Shown here one piece after another: positions 18,251 through 27,014 of a DNA stretch of 64,000 nt. The translations under genes and the position numbers were made by a program. The stretch comes from Planctomycetota bacterium (GTDB lineage Bacteria; Planctomycetota; Phycisphaerae; Phycisphaerales; UBA1924). Where the stretch lies: assembly GCA_017303555.1 (NCBI GenBank), contig JAFLCN010000002.1, positions 248,001 to 312,000 of the forward strand. The letters are read 5' to 3'. Below the pieces are notes generated by a model. The model saw only the letters and a program-made list of their open reading frames with translations. It had not been told where the DNA came from and made no database searches. Position 1 is the stretch's first letter, and each line of letters opens with the position of its first letter.

Positions 18251-19522
18251 TCACTGCGGATCGCGGAGACGCCCAAAGATCCGGCGCATCCTGTCACGCA
18301 AACCCGGTGCGGTCCCGTTCGGTTTCCCGTCAAGGAAGCCACGAACTTCATCGGAAAGGGCCGATGCGCTCGGGTGCCGGGCCGTCGCGGACTTGCACAA
18401 CGCCTTCATCGGAATCGAACCCAGGTCGCCCGCGAGTTGGGCGCGGAGCTCCGGCGCGCTGCACGAGCGTCGCTCTGCAAGCTCGTGCGAGCGATCTCCG
18501 AGTTCGGCAAGGCGATTGACAGGATCCAAGACCGTCTGCTCGGCGAGGATCCGGGGAAAATCGCCCATTCCCGCCCGCCGAAGCGCAAATCGATCAAACG
18601 GAGCCACGCCGGTGAGCAACTCATAGAGCAGCGCACCCAGCGAATAGACATCCGACCCCGACTCGGCCAGGCGGGGCTCGTCGGCCGCCTGCTCAGGGGC
18701 CAGATACTCGACAGCCCCGTGCGCCAGTCGGGCTTCGATCCACGCCCGGCGCTGTCCGAGCAGATCGTGCAGCGCTCGCGCCACTCCGAAATCCGAGATC
18801 ATCACGGTCGGCACATCGCCCGCCATGCGGACGATTGCGTTCCCGGGAGTCAACCCGGCGTGAATCACGCCGCACTGGTGAGCCGCGGCAACCGCTTCGC
18901 ACGCATCGAGAAACAGCAGCAGGCGAGACCGGATACTTGCCCGCACTCGGTCGCAGTACTGCAGAATCGGTTCGCCGGGAATGAAGTCGGTCGCAATGTA
19001 CAGACCGCCGCGTTCGAACCGCGCACAATCCAGCAGCCTCGCCGAAGGGTGCTGGCGGAGCGCCGCCAGCGAACGATGATCGACCTGAATCCGAGAAACA
19101 GCATCCGCGGCATCGGCCGGGAGCGCCGCAAGTTTCGCGTGAACGATCTTGACGACGGCCCGCCTGGCCTTTGCATCCGGATTCTGAGCGAGGCTGGTCA
19201 CGCCGCTGGACCCCTCACCCAGCACCTGCAGCAGCTTGAAGCGGCCGACCGGATCACGACCCACCTTTGCCCGGGGGGCCGACCCAGTGTCTTCGACGGT
19301 TTGGATCACCGGGCGATCGAGTACGAATGTATCCGAATCGTCGTGCTTCAGAAGGTCGGCGACTTGCTTGTGGAGCGATGGATCGCCGCCGCAGCGCTGA
19401 AGCAAAAACGCCTGCCTCGCGGCCCCGCGAAACCGCTGGGCGTCGAGAAAGATCTCCCGGACGAGCTTGAATCGCTCGGAGTCCAATGTGGTCTTGTGGA
19501 TGGCGAACTCGCTTCGAGGCAT
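18251..19522 (-). CDS. Ser/Thr kinase-fold protein, predicted pseudokinase
   Basis: 423 residues. The N-terminal 60 residues (ERFKLVREIFLDAQRF ... RCGGDPSLHKQVADLL) are the leader typical of planctomycete kinases linked to SigK-type ECF factors. Kinase landmarks: Gly loop LGEGSSG (101-107), VAVK-type Lys125, Asp148 where the helix-C Glu is expected, DFG Asp244, APE 275-277 and DVYSLG Asp291. The catalytic loop, normally HRDLKPxN, reads HAGLTPGN (221-228): Asp becomes Gly223 and Lys becomes Thr225, so phosphotransfer is not expected. Family members often carry a transmembrane helix and WD40 or TPR repeats after the kinase; this one stops soon after it with a basic tail. Probably a scaffold or ATP-sensing partner. 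Convergent with the sigma gene, 17 bases apart. Confidence 0.85.
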   Translation of the reverse strand: MPRSEFAIHKTTLDSERFKLVREIFLDAQRFRGAARQAFLLQRCGGDPSLHKQVADLLKHDDSDTFVLDRPVIQTVEDTGSAPRAKVGRDPVGRFKLLQVLGEGSSGVTSLAQNPDAKARRAVVKIVHAKLAALPADAADAVSRIQVDHRSLAALRQHPSARLLDCARFERGGLYIATDFIPGEPILQYCDRVRASIRSRLLLFLDACEAVAAAHQCGVIHAGLTPGNAIVRMAGDVPTVMISDFGVARALHDLLGQRRAWIEARLAHGAVEYLAPEQAADEPRLAESGSDVYSLGALLYELLTGVAPFDRFALRRAGMGDFPRILAEQTVLDPVNRLAELGDRSHELAERRSCSAPELRAQLAGDLGSIPMKALCKSATARHPSASALSDEVRGFLDGKPNGTAPGLRDRMRRIFGRLRDPQ

Positions 19523-20026
19523 TGGAAACGGCTACCCCGCTTTCCAGGAAAAGCGAAATCGACCAGATGAGCCTGCAGGCATGAAGTTGAAATAAATGAC
19601 ATTGCCGAGCGGGGGCTCGGAAGAGGACGAATCGCTCGATTCCGTTCGCCTGATCCGCCGGCCGGTTCCGGCGTTTGTGGTTTGGACGGGTCCTGTAATT
19701 TTCTGCCACAAACTCCGCAGATTGGGGCGGCGGAATCCGCTTCCACAATGGAGGGGAGTGGGAGCCTCGCCGGTGAGATTGGAGACGTGCCGGTGGATGT
19801 AGATTCAGGATTGGGGTGGAGGGAAAAAAGGTAACTCGACGAAGCCGGGGACCCGTGGGCCCCTGTGGGGGAAGTGGGGTTCGGTCAGAAGAGAGAACTG
19901 CACCGAGTCGAGAGAAGAAATGGTCGTGCGTGCCCGCGGGGAAACGGGCACGTACGAAACTTCCGTGGACGCCGGCTCTCGTGGGTCGGCGTCCACGGTC
20001 TGTTTTTGGACTGCTTGTTTCTGGAG
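19523..20026. other. Gene-free interval holding two hairpins
   Basis: 504 bases between the start of the kinase-like gene and the end of the acyltransferase gene. I see no reading frame with family resemblance or a good ribosome binding site. The right end holds two strong stem-loops (19925-19956 and 19963-19998). Confidence 0.55.
19925..20007. terminator. Tandem hairpins, terminator-like on the plus strand
   Basis: First stem CGTGCCCG/CGGGCACG (19929-19936 with 19945-19952), extendable to 12 pairs. Second stem CCGTGGACGCCG (19963-19974) with CGGCGTCCACGG (19987-19998), followed by GTCTGTTTTT. The T run favours termination of plus-strand RNA; the hairpins also lie just past the end of the minus-strand acyltransferase gene and may protect or end its transcript. 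Confidence 0.5.
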
Positions 20027-21373
20027 CTACTTGTAATCGAAGTAGCGTTTGAGCGCGAGCCAGTGCTTCTCGTAGAGATTCCATGAGAGCCAGGCGGCGC
20101 CGTAGGTGATGGCGATGCAGACGACTGTGAAAACAATCTGCGCAGGAAGTTCCATTCCTCCGATGATCGGAAGGTGCTTGTCCTTGAGCATGGTGTCGCG
20201 CACCAGCCTGTTCAGCGGGAAGTGGAACAGATACATCGCATACGAGTACTTGCCGAAGGAGCGGAGCAGGCGCGATTCGAAAAGGCGGACCAACTTTGAA
20301 CGCTTCGCTCCCGGGTCTTCGATTTCGCGCTTGGAAGCGGCAACAGCACGAACAAGAACTGCTCCGAAGAACAGTGCGAGCACGGTCAGGCCGACGGTCT
20401 GGACTTCGGGCAGATTTGCGCTGAAAAGGCCTTCTTCGCCTTCGCGCCCGGAGTGCGTGAGGTAACGGAACGCGGCATCACCGATGATGAGCAGGCCCAG
20501 CACGGGAATCACGAACTTCGCGGCGGAGGCGAGGCGTTCAAGGCCGCCTTCATTCCGAACGGCGAGCGCGATAAAGGCCCCCACTGCGAGGGCATCGAGC
20601 CGGCTGGGGGTGAGCACGTGCAGCGCAACGGGATTGACGCCGGTGTAGAGCAACCAGCAGCGGAAGGCGAGCGAGAATGCGATCGCCCCGATGCAGATGC
20701 GGAGCAGCGTGCTGCGCGAGAAGAAGAACACGATTGCAGGCCAGACAAGATAGAACTGTTCTTCGATTGCCAGTGACCACGAGATATCGAGGATGCCGTG
20801 CCGGAACTTTCCCGCCTGCGCAATTGCGAAGTTGGACAGGTACGTCCAGTACATCCACTCGTCGCCTTCGATCTTGCCGAAGCGATCAAGCTTTGCCTGC
20901 GCGGTTTGAGGCAGGTGCGGTGCGATCGCGGGGAGCACGATGAGAGAGAGCACGACGACTGCGTAATAGAGCGGGAAGATCCGCAGAGCGCGGCGGATAT
21001 AAAAGGTCTTGAAGTAGGTCTTGCTGGTCTTGGTGTCGTAGAGGATGCCGGTGATGAGAACGCCGGAGAGGACGAAGAAAAGATCGACGCCGGACCAGCC
21101 GCCGGAGCTGAACCAACGGGCGAATAGATCTGCACCACAAGCGGGAACGGTTTCTTTTTCGTCTGCTGCGACCGACGGCTGATGCCCCGGAACCTGCGTC
21201 GAGGTGGGAATCGGACTCTGCACAAGCACGCTGGACGGTTCACCGTCCGCGCGGACGACTACACGCTCGCGGATAAGCGACATGTGGAAGATCATCACGA
21301 GCAGGATGGCGAGGCCACGGATGCCGTCGAGCAGCGGAAGGTGGGTGCGGAAGATGGGAATTGCAGAAGGCAC
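20027..21373 (-). CDS. Acyltransferase-3 (OafA/YrhL-like) membrane protein
   Basis: 448 residues from GTG 21373. Multi-pass inner-membrane O-acyltransferase family that modifies surface glycans. The N-terminus has the family's R-X10-H pattern (DGIRGLAILLVMIFH), and GVDLFFVLSGVLITGILY follows a 70-residue extracytoplasmic insert not usual at this place. About ten hydrophobic helices follow, ending in a short basic tail. Acceptor and acyl donor unknown. Could act on LPS or a cell-surface polysaccharide. The next upstream gene (metallo-hydrolase, 59 bases away) is on the same strand. Confidence 0.85.
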   Translation of the reverse strand: MPSAIPIFRTHLPLLDGIRGLAILLVMIFHMSLIRERVVVRADGEPSSVLVQSPIPTSTQVPGHQPSVAADEKETVPACGADLFARWFSSGGWSGVDLFFVLSGVLITGILYDTKTSKTYFKTFYIRRALRIFPLYYAVVVLSLIVLPAIAPHLPQTAQAKLDRFGKIEGDEWMYWTYLSNFAIAQAGKFRHGILDISWSLAIEEQFYLVWPAIVFFFSRSTLLRICIGAIAFSLAFRCWLLYTGVNPVALHVLTPSRLDALAVGAFIALAVRNEGGLERLASAAKFVIPVLGLLIIGDAAFRYLTHSGREGEEGLFSANLPEVQTVGLTVLALFFGAVLVRAVAASKREIEDPGAKRSKLVRLFESRLLRSFGKYSYAMYLFHFPLNRLVRDTMLKDKHLPIIGGMELPAQIVFTVVCIAITYGAAWLSWNLYEKHWLALKRYFDYK

Positions 21374-21432
21374 GGGGTTGAAGCAAAGGAAGGCATCGAG
21401 GCAGGAGGCATCGAGGCATAAGTGTCGGACAC

Positions 21433-22830
21433 TTACGCCAGCGTCAAGACGTCCCCTCTCATCGGCAGTTCCGCCTTCAATCCGTAGCGCTCGAGCAAAC
21501 CCTGCGCGAGTGAGGCCCGCGGGCCGTTGTCACCGTGGGTCAGCACAACGCGGGGCTTGCCCGTCGCGAGCTTGGACATCCATTCGATCAGTTCGGTGCG
21601 CCCGGCATGGGCTGAGAACCCATCGACCTTGTAGACGTTTGCCCGGACGATGATCGGGTCGTTGAAGATGTAGACCTGCTTGGCACCCTCAGCAAGGCGG
21701 CGACCCATGGTTCCTTCGGCCATGTAGCCGACGAGGATGAGCGATGTGCCGCGGCGCCAGATGTTGTGGCGGAGGTGATGGACGATTCGGCCGCCTTCGG
21801 CCATGCCGGACCCGGCGATAATGATGCAGGGGTCCCAGGATTCGTTGAGGGCGCGGGATTCGGCAGGGGATTCGATGATTCGGAAGCCTTTGAGATCCTG
21901 CTCGAAATTGCCGGTGCGTGCGAGCTTCGCCGCGTCCTTGTCGTAGAGCTCGCCGTGTTTGCGATAAACCATCGTGGCACGCATCGCGGCGGGGCTGTCG
22001 AGGTAGATCGGGATGTCCGGGGGAAGCTTGCCCTCGCGCACGGCCTGCCCCAGGTAGTAGAGCAGAAGCTGCGTGCGACCGATCGCGAACGCGGGGATGA
22101 GCACGCGTTGCTTGTTGAAGATGGTTTCGCGGATGATCTTCAGAAACTGATCGAGCGAGGGCTGCATCGGCGGGTGCTCGCGGTCGCCATAGGTGGATTC
22201 GAGAAAGACGAGATCACCGCTCTCGGGCGGGTCGGGATCGCGGAGGATGGGGACGTTGCGCGGGCCGATGTCGCCGGAAAAGACGATCTTCCTGGTGACG
22301 CTTCCGTCGGTGACGGTCATTTCGATCGACGTTGCGCCGAGAATGTGTCCGGCCTCGCGATAGAAGATTGAAACTCCGTCGGCAACCTGCACGGGCTTGC
22401 CGTACTCGCAGTCGCGTGTGCGTGCCTTGATGCAGTCGGCATCGGCGCGGGTGAACAGCGGCGGAATCGGCTCGAGCCCGGCTCGTTCACGCCGGCGATT
22501 CTCCGCGAAGGCGTCCTGCTCCTGAATTCCCGCGGCATCTGCGAGCACGGCATCGGTCAGGTCGCTCGACGCAGCCGTCGCGAAGATATCGCCTTTGTAC
22601 CCGCTGCGGCAGAGAATCGGAAGTCGGCCAGAGTGATCCAAGTGTGCGTGTGTGAGCACGACCGCGTTGAGCGTGCCGAGATCGGGCGGCAGAACATAGT
22701 TCGAACCACCGCGGGCATCCGGGCCCTGGAACTGCCCGAAATCGACCATCACACGAGCCTTTGAGGTTTCGACGAGGTAGCAGGAGCCGGTGACTCCTCC
22801 GGCGGCACCGAGAACGTGGATGCGGATCAT
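21433..22830 (-). CDS. Beta-CASP metallo-hydrolase with RNA-specificity domain
   Basis: 465 residues from ATG 22830 (GGAG six bases upstream). Zinc-dependent hydrolase of the CPSF73/RNase J superfamily. Metal-site motifs: HAHLDHSG (61-67), GHILGAT, SGDIGPR; beta-CASP motifs ESTYGDREH, then AGSGMAEGGR; C-terminal RMMBL motif DGFSAHAGR and THGD. Related bacterial and archaeal proteins are exo- or endoribonucleases. No N-terminal KH domains, so it is not of the archaeal CPSF1 type. The gene follows the HerA-like gene on the same strand across a 142-base gap that contains one copy of a purine-rich repeat. Confidence 0.9.
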   Translation of the reverse strand: MIRIHVLGAAGGVTGSCYLVETSKARVMVDFGQFQGPDARGGSNYVLPPDLGTLNAVVLTHAHLDHSGRLPILCRSGYKGDIFATAASSDLTDAVLADAAGIQEQDAFAENRRRERAGLEPIPPLFTRADADCIKARTRDCEYGKPVQVADGVSIFYREAGHILGATSIEMTVTDGSVTRKIVFSGDIGPRNVPILRDPDPPESGDLVFLESTYGDREHPPMQPSLDQFLKIIRETIFNKQRVLIPAFAIGRTQLLLYYLGQAVREGKLPPDIPIYLDSPAAMRATMVYRKHGELYDKDAAKLARTGNFEQDLKGFRIIESPAESRALNESWDPCIIIAGSGMAEGGRIVHHLRHNIWRRGTSLILVGYMAEGTMGRRLAEGAKQVYIFNDPIIVRANVYKVDGFSAHAGRTELIEWMSKLATGKPRVVLTHGDNGPRASLAQGLLERYGLKAELPMRGDVLTLA

Positions 22831-22866
22831 GAGGGCTCCAGAGATTCGACCGAAATGCTGAAGACG

Positions 22867-22912
22867 AGAGAAAACGCGGAGGGGCGGAGTTTGCGGAGTT
22901 GCGCGGAGAGGG
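22867..22912 (+). repeat. Purine-rich dispersed repeat, copy 1
   Basis: GCGGAG-rich tract (GAGAGAAAACGCGGAGGGG then GCGGAGTTTGCGGAGTTG) between two minus-strand genes. Similar tracts occur at 54108-54152, 62777-62820 and 63111-63153 (two of them in inverse orientation). Confidence 0.6.
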
Positions 22913-22972
22913 AAGTGGAGAATCAGAACGGGTTGAAAAAAGCGTTTGAAAGGCTCGGAATAACCGGGAGTC

Positions 22973-25396
22973 TTACCACGCGGGCTGGAGCGCGTCGCCT
23001 GACTTTGTATGTGGGGCCCAGGCGAGGACAACGGCTTTTACGGTGATGTTGGTTTTCTTGGGTTTGAGGGTGAGTTTTTCGAGGGGGATGGTGGTTGCGT
23101 CGACCTTTGCCGCGGCGGCGTCGAGGTCGGCTTGCATGGTGGCTTCGAGGGCTTGAATCTGTTCGTCTACGGCGGCGACATCTTCTTCGGCTCGGCCGAC
23201 ATCGGAAGACTCTTTCATCGTGCGCGAGGCGCTACGGGCGGCCGTGCCTGCTTTGCTGATGTTTCCGGCGCTCATGGCTTTGCGACCCAGAAGTGCGCCG
23301 AAAATGGCCGAGCCGACGGAGATTGCGGTGTTCCACTTTGCGCCGGAGGCTTGTTCTTTCTGAACGGCGACTTTGGCTTCGGCCCGGCGGCGACGGTCTT
23401 GGAGTGCCGCGGACTTGGGGGCGTACTTGGCGCGGATCTTCTCGAGCGCGGCGTCGCGTGCCTCGCGCGAGGATTGATCGAGCCTGAGGCGGAAGTCCTT
23501 TTCGGATTCGCCGGGTTTGGAAGATTGATCGAGTTCTTTGCAGGTGAAGATGCTGATTGATTCGGCGCGGAAGAGGGCATCGGCGAGGGACTTTTTCCAG
23601 ACGTCGTAGTTCTTCGGCTTTGCAGCTTCGGCTTCGGGTGCCACGAACGCGGCTTCGCCGCTCGGCTCGGTTTCGAGATCGGATTCGGCAAGCTCGGCCG
23701 CTTCGGCGCGATCCCAATCGATGGCAACGGGGCCCTTGACAAAGGGGGTGAGAAGCGAAGCCGAGACTTCCTGATCGACGCCGGACTTTGTGTCGCTGTA
23801 GTAGATTCGGGAGAGCCCGAGCAGCATGGGCACATAGGTGACGGACCCGGAAGCACGCGAAGGAAGAAAGTACTGCGGAATGTCCGAAGGGAGAACGGGA
23901 CGAGTGGATGAACCGGTTGAACCAGATGGACTGGTGGCCGCCGCGGGCTTTGACGGAGCGGCAACGGACGAGGAGGACCGATTCGGATCTGTCAGCATTT
24001 TGATTTGAGCGCGGGTGAGCGGCCCGCGCAGATACGACAGGCACCAGCGAGTCTCGAAGACCACCGGATGGTCATCGTGAACGTTGTTCATGAGGAAGAC
24101 ACGGGTCCCGAGTTGGGAGAGAAGCCGATCCATCGAGGCGCGATCGAACTTGGAAGAGGCTTGTGAGGAAGCGCCTTCGAGCCCATCGAGCACGCGCTGC
24201 TTGTCGCGATCGGTCTGCAAGCGGCCAATGAACCACGTGCCGGCGTTTGCAAGGCCCTTGTAGTCGAGATCCACGGGGTTCTGGGTTGCGAGCACCACGC
24301 CGACGCCAAAGGCTCGAGCCTGTTTCATCAGCGTCAGAAGCGGCTGCTTACTCGGTGGGTTTGCGGTGGGCGGGAAATACCCGGCGATCTCATCCATGTA
24401 GAGGATCGCGCGAAGGCTGGATGTACCCGACTGTGTCCGCACCCAGCCCAAGACCTGATTGAGCAGAAGCGAGACAAAGAACATCCGCTCAGGGTCAGAG
24501 AGGTGCGCGATCGAGAAGATGATGCAGCGGGGCTTGGCGGAATTGGAATGGACCATCGCACCGATGTCGAGGGCTTCGCCTTCCATCCAGCGCGAGAAGC
24601 CGGGAGATGCAAGCAGCGAATTGATCTGCTTTGCGAGCGCGAAGCGGTCCTTGCTTGGATAAAACGTCTCGATGTCCATCACCCCCACTCGCTGGACGGG
24701 AGGAGTCTGGACCTGCGCGATCAGGGCTGAGAGATCAACGTCTTTGCCGCCGCCCCAAGCTTGCGACAGCAATGTCGAGAGCAGGATGTGCTCGCGGCTC
24801 TTGAGCGGATCGGCCTCGATCCCGAGAAGACCGAGCAGACTCGTAACGGTGGTGTTGACGCGATCGCGGAAGAGCTCGGAGTCTTCGATGACCTCTTGCG
24901 GCGGTGCGGCGAAGGACTTCAGAATTGAAACAGGCAGGCCCGCGCTGCTTGCAGGTGTGTAGATCGCAAAGTCCGCGGCATCTTTCAGGCGTTGGATGCG
25001 AGCACCATCTTGGCCCCACTCCTGCAAGCCTTTGGACCAAAGCGAGGCCTGCTGTGCCGCGAACTCGTCGGGGGAGACGCCCTTCTTCTTGGCGTCTTCT
25101 TCGTTAATCCACGGGCGGAAGTCTTCGGGCTTCAGATTCGGGAACGTGAGCAGGAGATTGGAAAGGTCGCCCTTTGGATCGATGATGATGGAAGGGATGC
25201 CGTCGATCGCGGCTTCTTCGAGCAAGGCGAGGCAGAGGCCAGTTTTTCCCGATCCGGTCATCCCAACGCAAACTGCGTGGGTGCAAAGGTCTTTCGAGTC
25301 GTAGAGGATCGGAGCTTCGGCTCGCTTGCGGGCTTCGAGGTCGAATTCCTTGCCCAGGTAGAAGACGCCGAGCTTCTCGAAATCGGGAGTGGCCAT
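22973..25396 (-). CDS. HerA-like ATPase (DUF87-type), long coiled C-terminal part
   Basis: 807 residues from ATG 25396. Hexameric FtsK/HerA-type ATPase family. Walker A GMTGSGKT with Lys51, DPKGDLSNLLL, Walker B region AILYMDEIAGYF, and ATQNPVDLDYKGLANAG sensor region. After about residue 500 come a Ser/Ala/Pro-rich linker, a beta segment, and a charged helical region (ALQDRRRRAEAKVAVQKEQA) that contains a Gly/Ala stretch and a predicted coiled coil with an acidic block (SSDVGRAEEDVAAVDEQIQ). Members of this subfamily are commonly annotated only as ATP-binding proteins; DNA translocation is an inference. No NurA partner is adjacent. Divergent from the HlyD-like gene. Confidence 0.82.
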   Translation of the reverse strand: MATPDFEKLGVFYLGKEFDLEARKRAEAPILYDSKDLCTHAVCVGMTGSGKTGLCLALLEEAAIDGIPSIIIDPKGDLSNLLLTFPNLKPEDFRPWINEEDAKKKGVSPDEFAAQQASLWSKGLQEWGQDGARIQRLKDAADFAIYTPASSAGLPVSILKSFAAPPQEVIEDSELFRDRVNTTVTSLLGLLGIEADPLKSREHILLSTLLSQAWGGGKDVDLSALIAQVQTPPVQRVGVMDIETFYPSKDRFALAKQINSLLASPGFSRWMEGEALDIGAMVHSNSAKPRCIIFSIAHLSDPERMFFVSLLLNQVLGWVRTQSGTSSLRAILYMDEIAGYFPPTANPPSKQPLLTLMKQARAFGVGVVLATQNPVDLDYKGLANAGTWFIGRLQTDRDKQRVLDGLEGASSQASSKFDRASMDRLLSQLGTRVFLMNNVHDDHPVVFETRWCLSYLRGPLTRAQIKMLTDPNRSSSSVAAPSKPAAATSPSGSTGSSTRPVLPSDIPQYFLPSRASGSVTYVPMLLGLSRIYYSDTKSGVDQEVSASLLTPFVKGPVAIDWDRAEAAELAESDLETEPSGEAAFVAPEAEAAKPKNYDVWKKSLADALFRAESISIFTCKELDQSSKPGESEKDFRLRLDQSSREARDAALEKIRAKYAPKSAALQDRRRRAEAKVAVQKEQASGAKWNTAISVGSAIFGALLGRKAMSAGNISKAGTAARSASRTMKESSDVGRAEEDVAAVDEQIQALEATMQADLDAAAAKVDATTIPLEKLTLKPKKTNITVKAVVLAWAPHTKSGDALQPAW

Positions 25397-25502
25397 CGCG
25401 GGTTCCTTCCGGGGACAATGTAGCCGATGCCGCAACAAGCCCGAGCGTGAAGATTGAGACCATCTCGATTCATGGGCGGCCGATTCCGGGTACTGTCTGG
25501 GC

Positions 25503-27014
25503 ATGGCCACTGAGACCGAAGAGCATGCCGCACCCGATCACCCCGAAACCGGCGGCGCAGCCCCAAGCTCCACAATCCCAAGTTCCCTGGCGCACCCCGC
25601 GCCTCACGCCCCGCGGAAGCAGGTTGCGACTCGGATTGTGCTGGTGCTGGCTGCGATTGTCGTAGCGATCGTGCTCACGCCGTGGATCCGGCGGATGCTG
25701 CGGACCGTCTCGACTGACGACGCGTATGTCAACGGGCACGTGACATTCGTGGCGCCGCGCGTTCCGGGACAGGTAACGCGGGTGCTCGTCGATGACAACA
25801 ACCGCGTGAAGAAGGGCGACCTGCTCGTCGAACTGGATAAGACTCCGTATCTGGTGCAGGTTGATATCGCGGAGGCAGCGCTCGGCACGGCGAAGGCGAA
25901 TCTGGCCGCGGCGATTGCGCAGACGCGTGGTGTTGAGGGGCAGATGCGGAGCCTGCGATTTGCGCTCGAGCGCTCGATCGAGTCGGTGAACGATCAGGTC
26001 GAACTACTCAAATCGCGCGTCGCGACGCTGAACGGGCAACAGGCGACGCTGACGCTGGCACAGAACGATTACCAGCGTGCGCTCCAGACGGGTGATTCGG
26101 GCGGTCTTTCGCAACAGGAGATCGACCGACGCAAGCAAGCGGTCGCAGTGGCGGAAGCGCAGGTTGCGAGCGCGCTACAGGATGTGCATCAGGTGCGTGT
26201 TTCGCTCGGGCTTCCGGCGAATCCGGCTGCCGGTGAATCGCTGATCACGGTGCCGGCGGATCTGGATCAGACATTCTCTTCGGTGCGCGAGGCGCAAGCG
26301 AAGCTGATCGAAGTCGCGGCACAGCTCGGCATCGTGACACCATTCGAGCAGACGCCCCGGGCGATGGTGGACAATTTCAAGAAGCGTGCGCCGGGCGGAA
26401 ACGTGGATGTGATCTACAACGAGCTGCTGATGCTGGCCCCTGCCGTGAAGCAGGCGGAAGCAAAGGTTCTGGAGGCACAGCGGCAGCTCGACCAGGCGAA
26501 ACTGAATCTGAGCTACTGCGATGTGATCGCGGAGATCGATGGAGCGGTGACACGGCGCAATGTGAATCCGGGTAACAACGTGGTCGTCGGGCAATCGCTG
26601 ATGGCGGTGCGTTCACTCACCGAGATCTGGGTCGATGCGAACTTCAAAGAGACCCAGCTTGCCGACCTGCGCATCGGGCAGGAGGTGCAGCTTGATGTCG
26701 ATATGTACGGCGATCGGCACACGTTCAAAGGACGGATCAGCGGATTCACGATGGGCACGGGCTCGACCCTCGCGCTTCTTCCGGCGGAGAACGCGACGGG
26801 CAACTTTGTGAAGGTGGTGCAGCGGCTGCCGGTGCGGGTTGAGCTGATCGATTATGACCCCGAGAAGTTTCCGCTCTTTGTTGGGCTCTCGGTCACACCC
26901 ACCGTGCTGATTGATCGGCCGCCGACGGGTCCGGATGCGGGCAAAGTGCTTCAGCCGTCGATCCAGGCCCCACTGCCGCAGAAACCGGGCGTGGGCGGAG
27001 AAAAGGCCGAGTGA
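25503..27014 (+). CDS. HlyD/EmrA-family membrane fusion protein
   Basis: 503 residues. Periplasmic adaptor of a tripartite efflux pump. An N-terminal Pro/Ala-rich cytoplasmic stretch, one helix (RIVLVLAAIVVAIVLTPWI, about residues 44-62), then the biotinyl-lipoyl half motif STDDAYVNGHVTFVAPRVPG, a long alpha-hairpin (residues about 125-290), the second lipoyl half NLSYCDVIAEIDGAVTRRNV and a beta-barrel. STDDAYV is the hallmark of EmrA-type adaptors. The hairpin is longer than in EmrA of about 390 residues. Its stop overlaps the GTG of the transporter gene (GTGA), so the two are translationally coupled. Confidence 0.92.
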   Translation: MATETEEHAAPDHPETGGAAPSSTIPSSLAHPAPHAPRKQVATRIVLVLAAIVVAIVLTPWIRRMLRTVSTDDAYVNGHVTFVAPRVPGQVTRVLVDDNNRVKKGDLLVELDKTPYLVQVDIAEAALGTAKANLAAAIAQTRGVEGQMRSLRFALERSIESVNDQVELLKSRVATLNGQQATLTLAQNDYQRALQTGDSGGLSQQEIDRRKQAVAVAEAQVASALQDVHQVRVSLGLPANPAAGESLITVPADLDQTFSSVREAQAKLIEVAAQLGIVTPFEQTPRAMVDNFKKRAPGGNVDVIYNELLMLAPAVKQAEAKVLEAQRQLDQAKLNLSYCDVIAEIDGAVTRRNVNPGNNVVVGQSLMAVRSLTEIWVDANFKETQLADLRIGQEVQLDVDMYGDRHTFKGRISGFTMGTGSTLALLPAENATGNFVKVVQRLPVRVELIDYDPEKFPLFVGLSVTPTVLIDRPPTGPDAGKVLQPSIQAPLPQKPGVGGEKAE

